Notes: generated by a model not told the origin, from the letters alone. Positions 9,276 to 20,739 are shown, numbered from the stretch's first letter. The stretch: 39,474 nucleotides of DNA from Gracilaria vermiculophylla (GCA_019155205.2 JAHNZQ020000016.1:1448710-1488183), one strand, 5' to 3'. A program made the numbers and translations.

Positions 9276-11171
9276 ATGTTTCCGCATGCCTTTCCGTGCG
9301 CACTGCCGCAAGCGCCCGTCGAGCAGCCCGTGATGCCCATGTTGCCCGACCAGTTTTGCGTCGCGCCCGACCTGGCGCATCCGCCTCCCGCCCTCGCCAT
9401 GCCGCCCGCCTGCGCCGCGCTCGCCGCGGCCCCCGGCGGCCCCTCTCCCGAACCCGCGCTCTCCTTCGACGTCGAGCATATGACCACGGCCGATTTGCTC
9501 AACAACATCCACCCCTTCCCTTTGGACCACATCAAGGACACCACCCCGCACCTTTTTTCCGGCCTTGTCGCTCAGGAGTCCACCAATATTGCCTCCAACA
9601 CCGAAGCGCCCGCCCCGACATTCCACACCATCCACTCAACCATGCCCGTTCCCTCTCCGCCGCCTATCGTTCACTACTCATCGACGCCCTCCCCACCTAA
9701 CACCCATTCCCTCCCGCTACCCATGCCCGCTCACAGTGCCGCGCCCGTTCCAGCCGTGCCTGTCACACCGCTGCTAACAAATCCCAATCACCCCGCCACC
9801 ATGCCGCTCCTCAACCCCAACTTCCGCCTGCAACCTGTCGCCCCGCCCGTGGGCCCCGCCATCCCTCCGCACCTCACAAACCCACCCTTCGCCACCCCGC
9901 CCGTGGCCCCCGCCATCCCTCCGCACCTCACAAACCCACCCTTCGCCGCCCCGCCCGTGGCCCCCGCCATCCCTGCACACCTCACAAACCCACCCTTCGC
10001 CGCCCCGCCCGTGGCCCCCGCCATCCCTGCACACCTCACAAACCCAGCCCTCCCCGCCCACAACCCCGCCCTCATGGCCGTCCTGCGCCAAGCCCAAGCC
10101 ATGGCCTCCGTCCCCCACTTCCCGCCCGCGCCGACGCCGGCGCCCGCGCCGCACCCCACCTTTGTGCCCGTTGCGCCCGCCTTCCCCACCCCGCCGCCGT
10201 GCGCGGCCAGCGCCGCCGGCGCCGGCTTCCGGCACGCGCCGTCGCCGCCTCCGCCTCCGCCGCGAAGCTTCGCGGCGCACCCGCCGCCGGCTGCGCCCGC
10301 GCTCCCCGCGCCCGCGCGCGCGGCGGCGAGGCCGGCGCAGCCGTCGCCGGGAGCGCTCGCGCTCGCCGCTGCGCCCGCGCCGCAGGGGGGGCCGGCGCAG
10401 CCGCCGCCGGAGGCGCTCGCGCTCGCAGCGGCGCCCGCGCGGCGGCAGCCGCCGCCGCCGGCGCCGCCGCCAGCGCCGCCGCGCCGCAAGCGGCCCATCG
10501 CTGCGCTCAAGCGCCGCGCGGCGGCCGCGCCCGCGGCCGCGCCCGGCTGCGCGCCGCGCGAGCGGCCGCCCTCCGTGTACTCGCCGGCGCCGGATGGTCG
10601 CGCCGCGCTGCGCCCCGCGGGCGGCGCGCTTGCCGCCGCGTGCGGCGCGGGTGGCGGCCGGCCGGGCTCGGCTGGTCCCGGCGGCGCGACCGCTTTGGCG
10701 CCGCGCAGCCGGGAGGCGGGGGGGACGGCGGCTCAGTCAGCGGCGGTGTCAGACCAGCCGGCTGACCCCGAAGCGGAAGTGCACATCGTGGTGAAGAAGG
10801 CCATGCGTGCCGAGCGCAACCGGCAGAGTGCTGCGGCAAGCCGGGAGCGCAAAAAGCATTATATAAAGGAGCTGGAACGCAAAGTGAGCGTGCTCTCGCA
10901 GGAAAATGCGAAGATGAAGAAAATGCAGTTCCGCTTGGCGCTGGAGAAGCGTGAGCACGAGTCGAAGGTCGTCGACGAGATGAAATGCCTTCGAAGGCAG
11001 ATCGTGGACCGTGATCTGGACGTCCATAAACTTTCACAACTGTTGCAAAATGCTAAGTTGAGGGGTGGAGGAAGCGACGAAGAGGATGACGAGTTAGACC
11101 TGCCGCGACCCAAGACCTGGGATGCAGCAGAGTGGCGGAAGAAGATGAGAGGGTACAGACGAAGAGCTTAG
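9276..11171 (+). CDS. bZIP transcription factor with long Pro/Ala-rich N-terminal region
   Basis: This is a 631-aa protein if translation starts at ATG 9276, chosen because its context (CCGCCATGT) is strong and because sequence upstream is low-complexity; the frame is open back to 8850. The C-terminal domain is a classical bZIP. The basic region has RAERNRQSAAASRERKK (N-x7-R invariant pair) near residues 508-525. It is followed by heptad hydrophobics (YIKELERKVSVLSQENAKMKKM and onward to ~580), then an acidic patch (SDEEDDELDL) and a basic tail (WRKKMRGYRRRA). The N-terminal ~480 residues are Pro/Ala-rich with few charges, typical of an activation or repression region, with one ordered-looking stretch (TTADLLNNIHPFPLDHI, ~70). 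Expected role: a nuclear, dimeric, DNA-binding regulator; target unknown. No introns are evident. Confidence 0.85.
   Translation: MFPHAFPCALPQAPVEQPVMPMLPDQFCVAPDLAHPPPALAMPPACAALAAAPGGPSPEPALSFDVEHMTTADLLNNIHPFPLDHIKDTTPHLFSGLVAQESTNIASNTEAPAPTFHTIHSTMPVPSPPPIVHYSSTPSPPNTHSLPLPMPAHSAAPVPAVPVTPLLTNPNHPATMPLLNPNFRLQPVAPPVGPAIPPHLTNPPFATPPVAPAIPPHLTNPPFAAPPVAPAIPAHLTNPPFAAPPVAPAIPAHLTNPALPAHNPALMAVLRQAQAMASVPHFPPAPTPAPAPHPTFVPVAPAFPTPPPCAASAAGAGFRHAPSPPPPPPRSFAAHPPPAAPALPAPARAAARPAQPSPGALALAAAPAPQGGPAQPPPEALALAAAPARRQPPPPAPPPAPPRRKRPIAALKRRAAAAPAAAPGCAPRERPPSVYSPAPDGRAALRPAGGALAAACGAGGGRPGSAGPGGATALAPRSREAGGTAAQSAAVSDQPADPEAEVHIVVKKAMRAERNRQSAAASRERKKHYIKELERKVSVLSQENAKMKKMQFRLALEKREHESKVVDEMKCLRRQIVDRDLDVHKLSQLLQNAKLRGGGSDEEDDELDLPRPKTWDAAEWRKKMRGYRRRA
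9843..10058 (+). repeat. Four 54-bp tandem repeats inside the bZIP gene
   Basis: Four in-frame 18-residue units of the form PPVAPAIPxHLTNPPFAx start at 9843, 9897, 9951 and 10005. Units 2-4 are nearly identical at nucleotide level, so the array probably expanded recently and may vary in copy number between strains. Confidence 0.9.
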
Positions 11172-12634
<1,463 letters not shown>

Positions 12635-12819
12635 CCATTATATCTCTCACTCGTTTGCACTCCAATCCACCCCATGTAAACCAGCGTTAATCATCTCTGA
12701 CCCAACTGTGTAGGCATTCATTTGCTATTCTCTACGGAATATCCGGCGCAGCTCCGTTGGAAATCATCCACTTAATACGTCACATTAATGCATCGCCTAC
12801 AGACCCATTCCCCCTTGCT

Positions 12820-15800
12820 TCACCCAACCCCAACCTCTACAATCCGCCTGCTCAAAACGTCTAGATCATTGGGTGCGCCCGGAGAGTTGATTCGCTTCAA
12901 CCGTGCGGCATCACCAACCTTCTCACGAATACAAAATGTGGCATATGCGCATAATACAGCGATTGCAGCTCCTTGACTGTCTTGGCTAAGCCACTTTTCC
13001 ACCAAATGCCGCTTGCCTGGCCATATTCCTTCCCATGAGACGTCTTTCGCCTCTTTCCTCATCCAGTATTTGGTCAGGTCTCTCAAGGAAGACAGGTGCC
13101 CAGAGCCGCTGACTTTTCCATACCCGGCAATCGCCAACGATGAAACCGCCACATCTTGTACCGTTGCGCACTGGATTCCGTGATCCATCGTGAGCAGATC
13201 CAGCCCGTCGTCGCCTTCCAGAACAGCTTTCTGCACTCTCGGATCCTCGAATGCCTCTGCCGCAGACTCTGGCACCCAGAATGTACCCGGGACGTGATAT
13301 ATTCCGGACTCATTCTGTAGTTCTTTTTTGTTGTCAATTCGTATCACAATACAAGAACTTGCCGTCGAAAAGCATATAATGGGTAGTTTCACTTTCCCCG
13401 AGCCACAGTCATTCTCAAGAGAATAATTCTCATCAACAGAGAGCCGTGCAGACTTGGAATCAATGAATACGCCGAGTTTTGCTCCAGGTTGAGCGAATAC
13501 GTCGAACCAGCGCTCGCAATCCGCGTCAGTTTTTGCTACAACCAGCTCGTAGTCGCTCGGAAGCTCTAGGCTGAAATCCATGTCTTCAACAATATCGTCG
13601 CAGGAGGCACTGGACCTCTCATCGTCACTTGTTCGGACGATTAGCTCGGACGCCTTGGGAACGCTGGCCATTGTCTTTTTCTTTGTTGCACGCACTGGAT
13701 CTACGAAGCATCGGTACTGCTCCGCACCAGACGCTTTCAACGCGATCAAAGTTTCCAAAGCCTTTCGAGCCCATTTTTGCTTTGCGCTACTTTTAGACGG
13801 ACCGTATTCAACGAAAATCTTTCGTCCGTGATCGTTTGTAAATAGCGTAGCGCTACACCGCCAGCGATCCTCATCCGTATCATTAACTTCTTCTGTTTCC
13901 ATGTTGGGCATGCACGGTAAATGCCCGTCGCGAACAAGCACGGAGATGGCATTCAACGCGGATTGTGACTTGACGGCTTGACCAGTAGGTTTTCCGTTTG
14001 ATTCGGCTTGAAACAGTTCTGGAACTCTGGACTCTAGACTCGAAAGAAGCTCTTTAGCTGCAGCTCTCTTTGCCCGTTTTTGATTTCGAGCGACTTTGGT
14101 CGTTTCAATTACTTCTGGAGGTGATTTGTTCAGCAGCTTTGCCGTCATTACACACTTCCATCCAGCTCCACCACCATCTTTCGCCTGCACTGGGAAAAAC
14201 AACGGGACTGGCAAAGACAAGAACTTCTTCTTCTGTTGTATTTGAATAAGACGAGACACATAGTCTACTCCGTCTTCTTCGTCGTCACATGGAATTTCGT
14301 CGACTTCAATAACGGAAGGATCTGCCGGCTTCTTTAATTGCTGTTTCCGAGCGGACTGTTTCCTCCTCCTCGAATTCTCGTCATCTTTTGCTACCTTTCG
14401 GTTATTTTCCAAGTCCAACGAGTCCGCAGATAGTCTTGGATTTTCTATGGTTTGCTGCGCATCTTTCCATGCCTGCTTATTCGTCTCATGCCCATCAGAT
14501 GCATGAACCGGTTGCGATGCCATTACTCGTGTGGAGACGGGTGCACTCTCGGGATCCAAACCGGGGACGACATTAGTGCTGGCAGATATTGGGTTACATG
14601 GCAATGGGGCAGCACCAATCGTGGGATTGAAAATAGCGGATTGGTTAGGGTATACGACCCCTTCAGCATGCTGAACATAGGGATTCATTGGCATATGAGA
14701 CACTTGAGGAAAGAATGTTGGCATCGGTGGGTGTTCTCGATACGCCGTCATCGGTACCATTGGCGGGAATGGAAGATATGAGGGATGAGGCATCCTATTC
14801 ATGTGCAGAACTGCGTGTGGTGGAAGTCCGTGAAAGCGTTCATCAGCAACCGCGCCTAGTTGTGGGGCGTCAAGCGCAAAGTGTTGTTTGGGGACCCTAT
14901 GATCAATCGCGTTAGGAGCACCCACCCCCGACCCCGTCATTCTGGAAAGATCAAATCCGAGATTGCCTCCTGGTCGCACCGGGGGCATCGCATAGGGAGA
15001 GCGAGGAAATGGTGGAGCTCCAACAAGTGGCGGTGGCATTCCGAATGGGATTCTGGTGTCTGGTGCGGGGAGTGTTGGCTCTTCAGCCATGGTGTGCATT
15101 TGGACATCTGCATTGCTTGGAATTGTGGTGGTTGTAGTCTTGGCGCTGTGGGTGTGCTCGTTCGGTCCAGGTTGCACGCCGAGCAGAGTTTCCTTTCGTC
15201 GATGTGGGCCAGGAGCTGAGTGCCTGCGCTGTTCGCGTTGCCTGGGTGGCGCAAAGGCGCGGTCAGGCATTGCACCAGGTGAAACGTGCGGCGGAACACC
15301 AAGGGGGTTGTCCTCACTTGGCTCGGGTAGTCGAATCGGTTTTAGCGAAGGCGAAGCGTCAAGAATCTCGCCTACCGCTGACATTGGGTTAGTCTGCGAA
15401 CGTGAGCGAAACGCATTTTTCTCTAACGCATCCAAATTGCCGCCTTGCTGCCGGATTGAACTTCCGCGAAGGCGAGGCAAACCGATGGGACCGTCTGAGA
15501 CCGGGGGCTTCGATCGTTTACTAGTGAGACGCTGGAAACTGTCTGTGCCTGGCAGCCGAAGACCAGTGCTGATGGGAGTGTCGGGGACGGCTGTGTTCGC
15601 GAAGTCATCGGTCGCTTCCCGCGTGGTATTGGCAGCAGGGTTGCTGGCAGGTTGAGATGACTGCGGTCGATTGTATCTTGGGATTCGGTCGTTGATGTCA
15701 TAAACAGGCACATTGGTGTCTAGCTCGGCGTTGTGGGTCGCGGCGCTTGGAACGGGAGGCGATGATTTGCTGATCGTCGCGGACATGCGTGCACGCGAAG

Positions 15801-16134
15801 ATGGGTTGTTGGGCGTCATGGGAGCGGTGCGTCGCCTTTTCAGGGCTTCTTGAGCTGATTTCGGGGATCTGCGCTTCGGTCGGCCATCAGGTATAGATGC
15901 ACGTCCGGGTGTGGCAACGCTGGGTTCATCATCTTCGACGAGAACGAAAGACAATGGTCGCGATTTTTTACCCTGCGAGGTGTCAAGGTGTGCGTCTCGC
16001 TCGCTTGGTTCCCAATCGCTGAACGACTCATATTCAACGCCGACGTCTTCCATGGCAGCTGACTTGCGACAGCCCGCGCACCTGGGAGAGCGCTTGCCGC
16101 CGCGAGCAAGATGCATCAAGGAGGGATTTGCCAA
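12820..16134 (-). CDS. Double dsRNA-binding protein with degenerate DEDD (WRN/EXD-like) 3'-5' exonuclease domain
   Basis: 1104 aa; a second in-frame Met at residue 28 is an alternative start. Residues 1-620 are Pro/Ser-rich and probably disordered. Residues ~635-702 and ~730-800 each look like a dsRBD: a WKCV or WRCS strand (W659, W758), a loop, and a basic K/R-rich helix ending AAKELLSSLE or ARKALETLIAL. Residues ~858-1068 follow the order of a WRN/EXD2-type DnaQ-fold exonuclease: LGVFIDSKS (D892, motif I), KVKLPIICFS, then VLEGDDGLDLL (motif II Asp kept), VQDVAVSSLAIAG, SLRDLTKYWM and a final IAVLCAYATF helix. The motif I Glu is Lys, and the motif III Tyr and Asp are Ile and Cys, so catalysis is probably lost. 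Expected role: RNA binding by a pseudo-exonuclease, as in Egalitarian-type proteins (inference). The fold calls are from pattern only. Confidence 0.65.
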   Translation of the reverse strand: MANPSLMHLARGGKRSPRCAGCRKSAAMEDVGVEYESFSDWEPSERDAHLDTSQGKKSRPLSFVLVEDDEPSVATPGRASIPDGRPKRRSPKSAQEALKRRRTAPMTPNNPSSRARMSATISKSSPPVPSAATHNAELDTNVPVYDINDRIPRYNRPQSSQPASNPAANTTREATDDFANTAVPDTPISTGLRLPGTDSFQRLTSKRSKPPVSDGPIGLPRLRGSSIRQQGGNLDALEKNAFRSRSQTNPMSAVGEILDASPSLKPIRLPEPSEDNPLGVPPHVSPGAMPDRAFAPPRQREQRRHSAPGPHRRKETLLGVQPGPNEHTHSAKTTTTTIPSNADVQMHTMAEEPTLPAPDTRIPFGMPPPLVGAPPFPRSPYAMPPVRPGGNLGFDLSRMTGSGVGAPNAIDHRVPKQHFALDAPQLGAVADERFHGLPPHAVLHMNRMPHPSYLPFPPMVPMTAYREHPPMPTFFPQVSHMPMNPYVQHAEGVVYPNQSAIFNPTIGAAPLPCNPISASTNVVPGLDPESAPVSTRVMASQPVHASDGHETNKQAWKDAQQTIENPRLSADSLDLENNRKVAKDDENSRRRKQSARKQQLKKPADPSVIEVDEIPCDDEEDGVDYVSRLIQIQQKKKFLSLPVPLFFPVQAKDGGGAGWKCVMTAKLLNKSPPEVIETTKVARNQKRAKRAAAKELLSSLESRVPELFQAESNGKPTGQAVKSQSALNAISVLVRDGHLPCMPNMETEEVNDTDEDRWRCSATLFTNDHGRKIFVEYGPSKSSAKQKWARKALETLIALKASGAEQYRCFVDPVRATKKKTMASVPKASELIVRTSDDERSSASCDDIVEDMDFSLELPSDYELVVAKTDADCERWFDVFAQPGAKLGVFIDSKSARLSVDENYSLENDCGSGKVKLPIICFSTASSCIVIRIDNKKELQNESGIYHVPGTFWVPESAAEAFEDPRVQKAVLEGDDGLDLLTMDHGIQCATVQDVAVSSLAIAGYGKVSGSGHLSSLRDLTKYWMRKEAKDVSWEGIWPGKRHLVEKWLSQDSQGAAIAVLCAYATFCIREKVGDAARLKRINSPGAPNDLDVLSRRIVEVGVG

Positions 16135-16386
16135 GATTCAACAACACCGGAAAAAAATCAAAAAAGAAACGAAAACACAAATCGTGAGGGAGCGCCAATC
16201 GGCTGGCTGGAGGTGGCACAGTCCAAACCCGAACTGAATGCGGAGAATGTGGGGATGGGAAAACGGCGAGTTCCACGTGTAAACGTACAAAAGCAGCGCA
16301 CCAAGCTGCGACGGGGGGCAACGAGCCTCAAAGTAGATGTTTTTACGCGGGAATTACAATGAGCGATGAAAAATTGGAGCTTACTT
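16135..16386 (-). promoter_or_regulatory. Short intergenic region upstream of the dsRBD/exonuclease gene
   Basis: Only 252 bp separate the start of the dsRBD gene from the stop of the next minus-strand gene, so the promoter of the former and the 3' UTR of the latter must fit here. An A-rich tract (16150-16185) lies just upstream of the start. No defined TATA or terminator could be recognised. Confidence 0.35.
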
Positions 16387-19300
16387 TCAGGGCTGTTGCT
16401 TGCGCGGGGGGGTGGCGGGCGGCGGGGCGGCGGGGATGCGCCGTGACAGCTCGCGCAGCGCGGACGGGGTGAACGGCGTGGGCAAGAAACGCGGCGTGGC
16501 AAATGGGACCCCCATCATTGTACACTTTTGCTGCCAAATGAAGGCGCGCAGGAAGCCGAACAGTGTGCTTACTGTGCCGCGCGACAGCTTGGCGTTTCTA
16601 TCGCTAATCGCCGCCTTCTGCACCTCATTGTCGTTCGTCAGCCAGTTCTCCCCGTCGTTGAACAGCGTGCTTAGCGTCGCAAAGTTCTTCGGCGGCCCGC
16701 ATAGCACCACCGGCTCCACGCGGAACCGAATCCTCGACCGCCGCATGCGCTTGGACCGCATCCCGCTTTGGTCCAGCTCCTCTTCCTCGTGATTTTGAAG
16801 AATGCTCTCACCCCTCTTGCGCTTCCTCGATTTCTCTGCCGCCGGCGACACAGCCTTCGCCAGCATGTCCTGCACCGTTGCCGCCGGCCCCATTCTCCCC
16901 GCCGCTCGACCACCGCCCATGCTCGAGCCGCTGCTTCGAGATGCATGCGTGGCATTGCCCTTTCCGACGCTTTCAGCAGGGAGAGGTCGTCGCGGAATCG
17001 AAAGCGGTGCTTTCATTCGATTCATTGAACTCATCACGTTGCCATTTCCGCGTTCCTGCTGCTTTTTTCTCTCGCTGATCCCGTCTCGCTTTGCGATATC
17101 TTCAGGTGAGGAACGGGCCTTGCCCGGTACCCCAGCTTTAGATCCTTGCTTGAACACAGGGTCTATTGACACCCTGTTTGTGCCAATGACCTTGTTCGTA
17201 GGCCCATTGCGTTCGCCGTGCTTTGCGCTGGACTCATATTTCCTCGAAACCGCTGTACCGTTTTTCCGTATTCCTGTAACTCGATCAGCTTCCGGCGAAC
17301 CTTCTCGACTTGATGAGCCGCCTGCCCCATCCACGTTTTTGACCTCCGTGGAACGCTCCGGTAAACCATGCTGTGCCATGGTTTTCAGAAGCTTGATGAA
17401 CAACTTTACCACGGAGGTCAGTTTTTCAGTTGCTGTAAGGCAGTCTTTGTCCGTAATCTGTAATGCCCTGCCTTTATCATCCTCCCAAAGCGATTTGATC
17501 AACTTCTTCAACGTTCTCAATTTCCCTCCGATCTTCACCCCGTCCCCAAGCTTATCCTTTCGTTTTTCTCCATCAGTCAGGCCCCTGGTAAACTCTTTGC
17601 AAAATTCCTTCAACGCTCGTGCGAATACTTCATTTTTAGCTGTTAATAAAAGCTCCATACGATTGCTCATAAATGTATACCATTTTAGGATGAACTCGGT
17701 AGAACGAAACCACGCTTTACAGCTCTCGTGGTTTCCGCTCTTGTAGGTGGCCTTCACACCATCAATAGCGTCGTACACTAACTCAATTCCTGTGTGCACC
17801 AGAATTAGCTCCTTGAATTGCTGAAACACTTCCTCATTTGAAAGCGAAACTCGAATTCCCTCCTGCAAAGCCTCACAAACGCATTTCAGGTGTACAACAT
17901 CGGCGTGAAATTCATCGAAATTAGCCTCACTGTTGCCACGGAGGCGTTCCCAACACAGGAGCATATTTTTCAAACCGCGAACATCTTCATCTCGCACCTC
18001 AGATTTGTCGCCACAACGACCAGGTCTCAAAATTACTCCAGATTCTACTCTTGACGGCTTTCCCGGCTCGCTTAAGCCACTGGTGGAAATCTTCAATCGC
18101 TTCATCAGTTCCATAGCTTTTCTGCTAAGCTCTGTAGGGCTTTCTCCTTTCCGTGCGACCAGTGCCGCCAAAACACTTTGCTTCATGTATATATTGAGTT
18201 CCATTCCTGACAGCCCTTCTCTGCTTCTTCCTTCCTGTCGCGCTCGCCCTGCAAGGGTAAGGAGACTCTGTATGATTGTCGAGTACTGGTCTTCCACAAC
18301 CTTTGAGACTCTCATTTCCGGTTGTTTTTCTCTTTGTGTTTCTCTAAAAACTTCGTCAGAATGGACACCATTACCAAGAGCCCCTTTCTCGGTAAAACTC
18401 GCCATCGCTGGACCCTGCGTACGAACGGCATCCGTAAATCTCGAAGCCTCGGTATCATCCGTGGTTCGCGCACTTGCGACAACAGTGTGAGGACTATTCC
18501 CTGTGGCGCTCGATAACTTCACACCTTCACTCCCGGCTATCTTGGCAGATGCAATAGGGCCCTCTGTAGGCCAAATAGAAGTTGCTTCTCGGGCTTGTGG
18601 GGAAACCGTCATTGGTTTTTCCACATGGAAATGACTAGTCGGGGTTATGTTTCCAAACTGTGGCTGAGCACCACGCTCAGCAGGAGTATTTTTCGCGCAG
18701 GTTGACTTTGAGGACATGCCCGGTTCTGGTTGAGGATCAACTCTGGTTTCTGCAACCTGAGTAGGCATCGGTTTGGATATTCTCTTCACATCCAAATTCT
18801 CTCTCGGTATAGGTTCCATACCGGCATTCTTTCCAACATCTTTCCCGACAAATGATGCTTCTGTTCCTTCCCGGGGTAAAGTAGACAGTTTTTGGATGGA
18901 GACATCCTCAATAATATTGGACAACGGTCTCAATGGACGAACAGAAGGCTTTTCCGCAAGTTTCTCTTGCTGGTGTGAAGTCTGACGTTGTATAGTGCTA
19001 TCCATTGCCTTTTTCTTTTCGTTGTAACGGGCCTTGTCCGTTAAACTCATTCCTTCAGGTAAATGAAGTGATTTTCTCGGAGGTGACGTGGGCTTGGTTT
19101 GATCTTTTCTGCCGGCCGCAGACTTCGCCTTAATCCCGGAAGACGATGACGCAGTGATCTTGAGTACGGATTCATCTGCATTTTTAGTCACGGCTGCACT
19201 GACTGGAATCTGTTGTTGCTGTTCACGCCCCGCATTGGAACCAAGTAAGTCATTTTGTACTTTTCTCAATGTTTTCGGAGCCTCTTGCGACGAAGATGCG

Positions 19301-19866
19301 TGAGGTTTTGGTCCCGTAGACTTCGTCGCTTGCTTCATTAGCACGGCTGATACCATGGGAGAGCGGTTGTATTTCGGAAACGGTTTTTGGGCAGAGCTGG
19401 CAGCCTGTGCGGTTTGATATTTCTTCGCAAGATGTTGATAGTCCTGCCGTGAAGTAGGACCCGATGAAGGATTCATTGCGGCACCAGCGAGGGAAGCCGC
19501 TGAAACAGAGCCAAAGGTAGGGGCTTTCCGCCTGAGTTGCGACTCCTGAGGGTTTGAATGCCGTGCGGGAAAGGAAAACGAAACACGCGAAGTTGGCAGT
19601 CTGGATGGCTTCAGTGGTGCAACGTTCGGGGTTGTGACGGCATTGTTCGGCGCGAGAAGACCGGGTGTGCTTTCTACCAGACGGTTTGCCGGTGTTGGGG
19701 GGTGCGCAAAGACTTGCACAACAGGATTCACCGAGCAATTCGGGCTCGGAACGGTGTGAAGAAGCTCTGGAAACTTTGCGATGGAATGAGAGGAAAGTCC
19801 AGTCTTCGGGGTCCAAACGCTATCACGCACGCCTTCTCCTTTGACAATATAAACAGATCCTGGCAT
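16387..19866 (-). CDS. Large nuclear-looking protein of unknown function (1159 aa)
   Basis: I do not recognise a family. Residues 1-515 are Ser/Pro/Thr/Lys-rich and probably disordered. Residues ~520-840 are a helical, Leu/Lys/Glu-rich block with no catalytic motif visible; examples are QYSTIIQSLLTLAGRARQE and LKNMLLCWERLRGNSE, later FKELILVHTGIELVYDAIDG and FARALKEFCKEFTRGLTDG. Residues ~1010-1045 carry dense basic clusters (SRKRKRGE and SKRMRRSRIRFR), likely nuclear localisation signals. A short conserved-looking module follows (VVLCGPPKNFATLSTLFNDG, then LSRGTVSTLFGFLRAFIWQQ), and the end is Pro-rich. No signal peptide or membrane segment is seen. The uninterrupted length and balanced codon use favour a real gene. 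A chromatin or RNA-processing role would be a guess. Confidence 0.75.
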   Translation of the reverse strand: MPGSVYIVKGEGVRDSVWTPKTGLSSHSIAKFPELLHTVPSPNCSVNPVVQVFAHPPTPANRLVESTPGLLAPNNAVTTPNVAPLKPSRLPTSRVSFSFPARHSNPQESQLRRKAPTFGSVSAASLAGAAMNPSSGPTSRQDYQHLAKKYQTAQAASSAQKPFPKYNRSPMVSAVLMKQATKSTGPKPHASSSQEAPKTLRKVQNDLLGSNAGREQQQQIPVSAAVTKNADESVLKITASSSSGIKAKSAAGRKDQTKPTSPPRKSLHLPEGMSLTDKARYNEKKKAMDSTIQRQTSHQQEKLAEKPSVRPLRPLSNIIEDVSIQKLSTLPREGTEASFVGKDVGKNAGMEPIPRENLDVKRISKPMPTQVAETRVDPQPEPGMSSKSTCAKNTPAERGAQPQFGNITPTSHFHVEKPMTVSPQAREATSIWPTEGPIASAKIAGSEGVKLSSATGNSPHTVVASARTTDDTEASRFTDAVRTQGPAMASFTEKGALGNGVHSDEVFRETQREKQPEMRVSKVVEDQYSTIIQSLLTLAGRARQEGRSREGLSGMELNIYMKQSVLAALVARKGESPTELSRKAMELMKRLKISTSGLSEPGKPSRVESGVILRPGRCGDKSEVRDEDVRGLKNMLLCWERLRGNSEANFDEFHADVVHLKCVCEALQEGIRVSLSNEEVFQQFKELILVHTGIELVYDAIDGVKATYKSGNHESCKAWFRSTEFILKWYTFMSNRMELLLTAKNEVFARALKEFCKEFTRGLTDGEKRKDKLGDGVKIGGKLRTLKKLIKSLWEDDKGRALQITDKDCLTATEKLTSVVKLFIKLLKTMAQHGLPERSTEVKNVDGAGGSSSREGSPEADRVTGIRKNGTAVSRKYESSAKHGERNGPTNKVIGTNRVSIDPVFKQGSKAGVPGKARSSPEDIAKRDGISERKKQQERGNGNVMSSMNRMKAPLSIPRRPLPAESVGKGNATHASRSSGSSMGGGRAAGRMGPAATVQDMLAKAVSPAAEKSRKRKRGESILQNHEEEELDQSGMRSKRMRRSRIRFRVEPVVLCGPPKNFATLSTLFNDGENWLTNDNEVQKAAISDRNAKLSRGTVSTLFGFLRAFIWQQKCTMMGVPFATPRFLPTPFTPSALRELSRRIPAAPPPATPPRKQQP

Positions 19867-20430
19867 TTTTTGAAGCGATACGGTTGAAAACTCTCGGAGA
19901 CGCTAGGACATGCGTCCACTAGTCAAGCGTGGAATCTTTGGCTGATCGTCGACCTGGTGCTGCAGTGCGACTGACAATTCCTAACACTCAGACTGCAGTA
20001 AACTCCTTGCAAGGCCCGTGCTGGGAGTTGTACTACGGAGGCTCTCTAACCAACTAAGGCTGCTTTCTATGCACAAGAAATTGTGGGTCGTTGAGGGAAC
20101 GCGGGAAACTGAACCTCGTTCGACAAGCGATGCCTATGGAGAGGAGTCCGTGCTGACGGAAAGTTCGCACTTGCTCAAGCCGAGTGGGATGGCCGCGCCA
20201 AATACGGTATCAATTTGAGCAATCCTGAAGTCTCCTCCACTTTATTAGAAACCCAAATTTTGTGTAACTTTTAATTGCAACCTATTCATCGTAATTTTAA
20301 ATGAGGATAAGATCTTTTTTCGAGCTCGTCACGGTTTCTCGTTCTCTGACCACTTGAATTATCGTCAAGTATTAATGTATTATTGTGCATCAAAAAAATC
20401 AACCGATAAGAGTGTTAACTGGCAGAAGTA
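19867..20430. other. Intergenic, upstream of the 1159-aa gene
   Basis: About 560 bp, probably holding the promoter of the minus-strand gene starting at 19866. Small open frames here show no family resemblance. Composition becomes A/T-rich after ~20230. Confidence 0.35.
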
Positions 20431-20498
20431 CAGACGGTTCGTTTTTATTTCTGAGCCAATGGCAAAAGTGCTGTGTGTCGGTCGCGAATGTTGCGGAA

Positions 20499-20553
20499 TG
20501 TGCCAGACATTGCTGGAACACACGTGTAGAATGTTCCAGTATTGTCTAGCACA
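20499..20553. repeat. Imperfect 22-bp inverted repeat
   Basis: The arms 20499-20520 and 20532-20553 are complementary except for 3 positions and are separated by 11 nt containing CACGTG. It lies ~190 bp upstream of a TATA box. It could be a regulatory palindrome or a small-RNA-type hairpin. Confidence 0.75.
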
Positions 20554-20739
20554 TTGCACGCTTTGTTGGCCCAGCAAAGACTACAGTATTTTAGTAATGC
20601 TGGCGCAAATTGTCGCTTTATTATTGGTTAGTGTGCAGCTCCAGAGGTCTCCAGAAGTCAATGGAGTAACCTAGACGCACACATGAGTAACTAAAAAGTA
20701 GAAATGCGTATTTGGCTCGTTTGTAGTGCCTCTAAACAC

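Noticed and set aside
8564..9700. Long overlapping open frames on both strands (8564-9700 +, 8581-9333 +, 8703-9635 -, 8978-9544 -)
   Set aside because: They encode Arg/Ala/Gly smears, overlap each other and the bZIP gene, and arise from the high GC content. None has a recognisable domain.
9774..11037. Minus-strand frames of 168-240 aa opposite the bZIP gene
   Set aside because: They are Gly/Ala-rich antisense shadows of the tandem repeats and Pro/Ala coding sequence.
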